Shown here: one piece after another, positions 60,819 through 64,000 of the stretch
Layout of the letters: every line of letters starts with the position of its first letter
Position numbering within the stretch: position 1 is the stretch's first letter
NCBI RefSeq assembly: GCF_002355635.1
Contig: NZ_AP017558.1
Span: 434,001-498,000, forward strand
Reading direction: 5' to 3'
Length of the DNA stretch: 64,000 bases
Source of the DNA: Halopenitus persicus
GTDB taxonomy: Archaea; Halobacteriota; Halobacteria; Halobacteriales; Haloferacaceae
Notes under the pieces: model-generated
Database searches by the model: none
What the model was told of the DNA's origin: nothing
The model's input: the letters and a program-made list of their open reading frames with translations, nothing else
Made by a program: the position numbers and the translations under genes

Positions 60819-60983
60819 TCAGTCGCGGTTGCGAAGGTTCTCGATGCGGTTCTCGAGGTCGTCTATGGCCTCTTCGACTTCGCGGCGAGCCGCCTCGCTC
60901 ATCTCCTCGGCTTCGTCCGCCGCTTCCTCGAACGTGCTTCGGACACGTGTGAGTGCCTCGTCGGTCGTATCGGAGTCACCCAT
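60819..60983 (-). CDS. 54-residue acidic coiled-coil protein
   Basis: MGDSDTTDEALTRVRSTFEE followed by a heptad-patterned helix (AADEAEEMSEAARREVEEAIDDLENRIENLRNR), predicted to be almost entirely coiled coil. ATG at 60983 lies a few bases downstream of the start predicted from TATA-like CTTTTATGAC (minus, 61013-61022). The clean helix and promoter support a real small gene. Similar short 'haloarchaeal coiled-coil' proteins exist; function unknown. Confidence 0.6.
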   Translation of the reverse strand: MGDSDTTDEALTRVRSTFEEAADEAEEMSEAARREVEEAIDDLENRIENLRNRD

Positions 60984-61060
60984 ATGCCATCGACTGCTGT
61001 GTTTCGCGAGTGTCATAAAAGTGGTGGCGAACCGGTGGCGAGGCACCGTCGTTCAGTGCA

Positions 61061-61461
61061 CGACTTCCGGGATTCAAATCCTCGGCTCACACCTGCTGCT
61101 CGCGACGTTGCTCACAGCAGGATGCGCGGGACCGGATTTGAACCGCGAGGACCCGCTTCGCTCGTCCTCTGGGCACAACTCCGGCCTGACTCCCTCGCTC
61201 ACGCCGTTCGCTCAGTGCGCGGGACCGGATTTGAACCTCAGTCACTCCGCTTCGCTCCGTTCCCTGCTTCGAATCCGCTCCTGCTCCCTCACTCAGTCGC
61301 TGCGCTCCTTCGCTCAGTGCGCGGGACCGGATTTGAACCGGAGGAAGACGTGCTCGCTCACGCCGTTCGCTGCGCGCGACTTCCGGGATTCAAATCCTCG
61401 ACTCACACCTGCTGCTCGCGACGTTGCTCACAGCAGGATGCGCGGGACCGGATTTGAACCG
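61061..61461. repeat. Direct repeats built from the 3' end of tRNA-Leu
   Basis: The 455-bp gap 60984-61438 holds no gene. An 85-bp block (61061-61145) recurs at 61377-61461 with a single mismatch (G61085 vs A61401). Its last 22-23 bases (TGCGCGGGACCGGATTTGAA and the following CC) are the complement of the tRNA-Leu 3' end. The same 22-mer also occurs at 61216-61237 and 61318-61339, so there are four copies including the one in the gene. The blocks also contain inverted copies CGGGATTCAAATCC. Between them are short CGCTTCGCTC / TCGCTCAGTGC repeats. Confidence 0.85.
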
Positions 61462-61522
61462 GCGGACCCCTACGGGATAGCGTCCTAAGCGCTACGCCGT
61501 TTCCGTGCTTGGCTACCCGCGC
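61439..61522 (-). tRNA. tRNA-Leu (anticodon UAG)
   Basis: 84 nt on the minus strand. The acceptor GCGCGGG pairs with CCCGCGC, with discriminator A. The anticodon stem TAGCG/CGCTA holds loop CTTAGGA, anticodon TAG (codon CUA). There is a long variable arm (TCCCGTAGGGG), as expected for a class-II tRNA, and a T-arm GCCGG-TTCAAAT-CCGGT. No intron and no CCA in the gene. A minus TATA candidate (GGTATATAAATG, 61571-61582), shared in reverse with the TFB-like gene, gives a ~27-base leader. The 3' end is copied three times downstream. Confidence 0.95.
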
Positions 61523-61603
61523 GCGCCGTGAGGTACTCGCAGGCTCCTCAAGAACCTGTCGAACTGCGGAATCATTTATATACCGGACGCCGCTAAGGGA
61601 GGT

Positions 61604-61912
61604 ATGTACCGGGCGAGCGACCACGTCGCCAACGAGAAGTGGATCGACCGGCTCGGCGAGGCAAGCGACGCCCTCGACCTCGACGAGACCGTGCGCACGA
61701 CGGCGGTGGACCTCTTCCTCTCGAACGTCCCCGACGCCGAGCGGTCGAAGGCGACCGTCGCCGCCGCCAGCCTCTATGCCGCGGCGCTGATCCGCGGAGA
61801 GGAACGCTCTCAGTCCGTGGTCGCCGACGCGATGTCGGTGACGCGACTCAGCGTCCACACGCACTGGAAAACCGTCCTCGAGGACGCCGGGTTCACGCCG
61901 CCGAAGTGGTAG
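61604..61912 (+). CDS. Short TFB-related protein with a single cyclin-like fold
   Basis: A 102-residue helical protein. NEKWIDRLGEASDALDLDETVRTTAVDLFLSNVPDAERSKATVAAASLYAAALIRGEERSQSVVADAMSVTRLSVHTHWKTVL follows the pattern of one TFIIB/TFB cyclin repeat (AAASLYAAALIRGEERSQ corresponds to the conserved cyclin helix). There is no N-terminal zinc ribbon or B-finger, and only one of the two cyclin repeats. A classical TATA CATTTATATACC (61571-61582) gives a leaderless ATG at 61604. It may regulate transcription by competing with full-length TFB, or bind DNA in another role. Likely named 'transcription initiation factor IIB family protein' in databases. Confidence 0.65.
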   Translation: MYRASDHVANEKWIDRLGEASDALDLDETVRTTAVDLFLSNVPDAERSKATVAAASLYAAALIRGEERSQSVVADAMSVTRLSVHTHWKTVLEDAGFTPPKW

Positions 61913-61952
61913 AGGGATCGACGGTTCCGGGGCCGCCTCGAGGGTGGCCGAG

Positions 61953-62447
61953 TCACTCCGGGCGAGTCGCCTCGCGCCCCTCGCGGTCCGGCGTGAGGGT
62001 TCCGTGCTCGTCGATCTCGCCCTTGACGATCCGGGTCGAGGAGATCCGCTGACCATCCTCTGCGGGAACGTGGTCGACGACGACCACCTCGAGGGGGTCG
62101 TGGCCGGCCTCGCGCCGGAGATCGTTGATCCGCTCCCCGCCGTCCTTCGTCTCCGGGGAGACGATCAGCGCGTCGAACTGCGGCTCGGTGGCGATGCCGG
62201 TCGGCTCCGTGAGCTCACGCACCGCGTACTCGCGGTCGTACTCCGCGGCGAGCGGCTCGAGTTCGGCCTCGAGGTCGCGTTCTCGCTCCGTGAACGGGCG
62301 GACGTACCGCTCGACGTGGCGCGTCTTCGGCGCGAGGTCGTCGCTCGTCAGCCCCACGGTCACGTCCCCGAGCTCGAAGGCGCGCTCGAACAGCTTCCGG
62401 TGGCCGTCGTGGATCGGATCGAACGTGCCACCTAACGCGACGTCCAT
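61953..62447 (-). CDS. coaD: Phosphopantetheine adenylyltransferase (archaeal type)
   Basis: A 164-residue nucleotidyltransferase with the GGTFDPIHDGHRKLFERAFEL motif (T/HxGH nucleotide-binding), GLTSDDLAPKTRHVERYVRPFTER and ISSTRIVKGEIDEHG (ISSTxI motif). It transfers AMP to phosphopantetheine in CoA synthesis. It is longer and diverged from the bacterial enzyme, as in other archaea. The TATA candidate CCTTTTAAGG (62472-62481) is ~27 bases upstream of the start on the minus strand. Confidence 0.92.
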   Translation of the reverse strand: MDVALGGTFDPIHDGHRKLFERAFELGDVTVGLTSDDLAPKTRHVERYVRPFTERERDLEAELEPLAAEYDREYAVRELTEPTGIATEPQFDALIVSPETKDGGERINDLRREAGHDPLEVVVVDHVPAEDGQRISSTRIVKGEIDEHGTLTPDREGREATRPE

Positions 62448-62520
62448 ACCCGCCCGTCGCGTCGGCGCACCTTAAAAGGTCCCGAACCGTCCTCGACGGT
62501 CAGGCCGAACGTCCTCGGCG

Positions 62521-63153
62521 CTAGGCCGTCTCGTCGGCGTCGGTCGCGTCGTCCGCATCGGCGCCCGTGTCGGCGTTCCCGTCGTCCGCATCGGTCTCCG
62601 CGGTCGCCTCGCTGCCCTCGACGGAGATCTGTACCGGCTCGCTGTCGGCGTCGCCGGGATCGTCGCCGAGTCGCTGGTCGAGGTTGAAGACCGTGTTCAG
62701 CTCCGACTGAACCTGCCCGACCACGCTACGGACGAGCTCGCTCGGGGCGATCGCCTCGTACTCGTAGGGGTTGTTCCCGGCGCCCTCGCTTTCCCGCTTC
62801 CCGCGCTCGACGGTCTCCTCCTCGTGGAGTTCCGCCAGCGCCTCCCGAACCGTGCTCGGGTACAGCCCGGTCCCGTCGGCGATCTCGTCGCTGGTGCTGT
62901 GCGGATGGTCGCGAAGGTAGACGTAGATCCGGGCGCGCGTCTCGGTATCGAGCACCCACGACAGCAGGTCGACGATCCCCTCATCGAACTCCTGGACCGC
63001 CTTGTCGGCGCCCTCGCCGAGCTTCTCGCGCGTCTTGCGGATCTCCTCGCGGGTGCGGTCCGTCGGGGAGGACTCCGCGTCGTCGTCGATGTCCGCGTCG
63101 CCATCGTCGATGCCCGCGTCGTCGGTCGGGGTCGTGTCCTCGTCGGGAGCCAT
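62521..63153 (-). CDS. TrmB/ArsR-like wHTH transcription regulator, haloarchaeal conserved
   Basis: A 210-residue regulator. An acidic N-terminus (~1-35) and a helix-rich linker (EEIRKTREKLGEGADKAVQEFDEGIVDLLSWVLDTETRARIYVYLRDHPH) lead to a winged helix (STSDEIADGTGLYPSTVREALAELHEEETVERGKRESEG). The NNPYEYEAIAPSELVRSVVGQVQSELNTVFNLD segment resembles, from memory, a widely conserved haloarchaeal protein that may bind DNA. The tail is acidic (DADDGNADTGADADDATDAD). Target unknown. ATG at 63153. Confidence 0.8.
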   Translation of the reverse strand: MAPDEDTTPTDDAGIDDGDADIDDDAESSPTDRTREEIRKTREKLGEGADKAVQEFDEGIVDLLSWVLDTETRARIYVYLRDHPHSTSDEIADGTGLYPSTVREALAELHEEETVERGKRESEGAGNNPYEYEAIAPSELVRSVVGQVQSELNTVFNLDQRLGDDPGDADSEPVQISVEGSEATAETDADDGNADTGADADDATDADETA

Positions 63154-63242
63154 TGTCTACCGGTACTCGCCGCTCGGCGGGGAAAAGGGTTTCTCGTCGT
63201 TTCGAAGGGGACGGAAAACGTCGGTCGCGTCGACGTCAACGT

Positions 63243-63283
63243 CGGCCGCGTCTCGCCCTCCATCGGCCGCGTCTCGCCCTCCA
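63243..63283. repeat. 20-bp duplication, period 21
   Basis: CGGCCGCGTCTCGCCCTCCA occurs at 63243-63262 and 63264-63283. The 177-bp gap 63154-63330 holds only this duplication and GC-rich flanks. Confidence 0.75.
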
Positions 63284-63330
63284 CTGGCCACATCGAGCCG
63301 TCTCCCGGTCGCTCCTCCGGGTCCGGATCG

Positions 63331-63642
63331 TCACTCCTCGACCGCCACGCTCTCGTCGATCCAGGCTGCGAAGGGGGCGTTGACGTCGGCGGCGTCGAAC
63401 CGTTCGATGCAGGGGACGTCGTGAGGATGGAGCTCCCGGATCCGGTCGCCGAGCGCGTCAGCCGCGTCGGCGGTCGTCTTGATCAGCAGGATCGTCTCCT
63501 CGTCGGCGACGACCTCACCGTCCCACCGATAGGTGGACCGACACCGGACGCGGTTCACGCAGGCCGCGAGCCGCTCCTCGACCACCGTCTCGGCGATCCG
63601 GGACGCGTGGTCACGCGGGGCGGTGACGTACAGCGTCGGCAT
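63331..63642 (-). CDS. cutA: CutA1 divalent-cation tolerance family protein
   Basis: A 103-residue trimeric CutA1 protein. It begins MPTLYVTAPRDHASRIAETVVEERLAACVNRV and contains the conserved YRWDGEVVADEETILLIKTT and HPHDVPCIERFDAADVNAPFAAWI. CutA1 is associated with metal tolerance in bacteria, but the physiological role is unsettled. ATG at 63642 gives the family N-terminus; it lies 8 bases after the HEWD gene stop, so the two are probably co-transcribed. Confidence 0.9.
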   Translation of the reverse strand: MPTLYVTAPRDHASRIAETVVEERLAACVNRVRCRSTYRWDGEVVADEETILLIKTTADAADALGDRIRELHPHDVPCIERFDAADVNAPFAAWIDESVAVEE

Positions 63643-63650
63643 CCCGTCAG

Positions 63651-63857
63651 TCACGGGTCGTGATCGTCCCCGACGTCGACGCCGTCCTCGACGTCCGCGT
63701 CCTCGAAGGGGACGAATTCGCCGTTGATGTCCCACTCGTGGATGCAGAAGGCGTCGCCGACGGCATCGATGCGCCAGGTCTCCCGGTCGTCGTCCCAGCG
63801 TTCGATCCGGCCACAGTTCTCGCAGATTCGTTCTCTCGGGGTTCGTAGTGCGGACAT
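63651..63857 (-). CDS. HEWD family protein (small haloarchaeal, Cys-containing)
   Basis: A 68-residue protein with a CENCGRIERWDDD and FCIHEWDINGEFVPFED motif. The CxxC and C-I-H could bind zinc. The HEWDING signature defines the haloarchaeal HEWD family (function unknown). ATG at 63857. It is 8 bases upstream of the cutA start codon on the same strand. Confidence 0.8.
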   Translation of the reverse strand: MSALRTPRERICENCGRIERWDDDRETWRIDAVGDAFCIHEWDINGEFVPFEDADVEDGVDVGDDHDP

Positions 63858-63905
63858 ATACCTGTCACAGGGGGACGCACCTCAAAAAACGTGTCTCCTC
63901 GCCGG

Positions 63906-64000
63906 TCAGGTCGCGTCCTCGACGATCCCGAGCCACTCCACCAGCTCCGCGAAGAGGAACGGCCGAACCGAACAGATCACGCCGAAGGAGGCGAGCAACA
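63906..64000 (-). CDS. C-terminal end of a membrane protein (cut by window edge)
   Basis: On the minus strand, TGA at 63906-63908 ends a frame whose last ~30 residues are LLASFGVICSVRPFLFAEL followed by VEWLGIVEDAT. They are hydrophobic with an acidic end, looking like a final transmembrane helix. The start lies beyond the window. No family can be assigned from this fragment. Confidence 0.5.
   Translation of the reverse strand, partial: LLASFGVICSVRPFLFAELVEWLGIVEDAT

Noticed and set aside
61061-61339. Additional tRNA genes in the repeat block next to tRNA-Leu
   Set aside because: Only the 3' T-arm/acceptor portion is present in each copy; no anticodon arm or 5' acceptor half can be folded.

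Overview
The window is chromosomal DNA from an extremely halophilic archaeon, most likely of the Halorubrum/Haloferacales type. The evidence is high GC, very acidic proteins with few lysines, and TATA-like boxes centred about 27 bases upstream of start codons (the leaderless-transcript pattern). It also carries haloarchaea-restricted families (LWR-salt protein, HEWD protein, gamma-glutamylcysteine synthetase, wHTH membrane proteins) and archaeal core genes (S19e, proteasome alpha, Nop5-fibrillarin, TFB-like protein). I see no integrase, transposase gene, plasmid replication gene, origin or CRISPR array. About 67 protein genes and two tRNA genes fill most of the 64 kb.

Layout. 1-12.5 kb: a nitrogen-compound catabolic neighbourhood. 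It holds two paralogous AbgA-like M20 amidohydrolases, a threonine-dehydratase-type PLP enzyme, two class-III aminotransferases, a BCCT transporter and RidA, interrupted by three secreted or anchored proteins. 12.6-20.8 kb: a triosephosphate-isomerase paralogue, a MoaD/SAMP-like protein with an extended C-terminus, a dimethylsulfone-monooxygenase-like flavoenzyme (SfnG type) abutting its FMN reductase, CinA-like protein, LWR-salt protein, pterin dehydratase, a cis-prenyltransferase and an M29 aminopeptidase. 20.9-31.9 kb: the divergent lrp/glnA pair, ribosomal protein S19e, thiL, a site-2 protease, a divergent pair of an AstE-like hydrolase and a RimK-retropepsin fusion, a HhH-GPD glycosylase and a FadB-like enzyme. 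32-44 kb: tRNA-Glu, DsbB, an acyl-CoA carboxylase biotin subunit, YchF, a membrane wHTH protein, proteasome alpha, the folate pair hdrA/thyA, an esterase and photolyase. 44-57 kb: a HAD phosphatase, a UbiA-lycopene-cyclase fusion, a bactofilin-like protein, UspA, MenE with acidic insertions, AroC, a membrane wHTH protein, bifunctional nuclease, thioesterase, DUF123 nuclease and a complete tungstate-type ABC transporter. 57-64 kb: nop5-flpA, gshA, OsmC, tRNA-Leu with repeated 3'-end copies, a one-cyclin TFB-like protein, coaD, a wHTH regulator, cutA and HEWD protein.

Genes that appear to work together are: the amidohydrolase/PLP/RidA/BCCT set (import and breakdown of an amine or N-acyl amino acid); SfnG with its flavin reductase (organosulfur oxidation); Lrp with GlnA (nitrogen control); RimK-retropepsin with the AstE-like hydrolase (predicted glutamylation and its reversal); DHFR with ThyA; TupABC; and Nop5 with fibrillarin (C/D-box RNA-guided methylation).

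Two structural themes are not explained by genes. Short perfect or near-perfect tandem duplications (13-32 bp units) sit in many intergenic gaps, once duplicating a core promoter. Both tRNA genes are flanked on their 3' side by direct and inverted copies of their own 3' ends. All functional calls were made by reading motifs from memory; no database search was possible.
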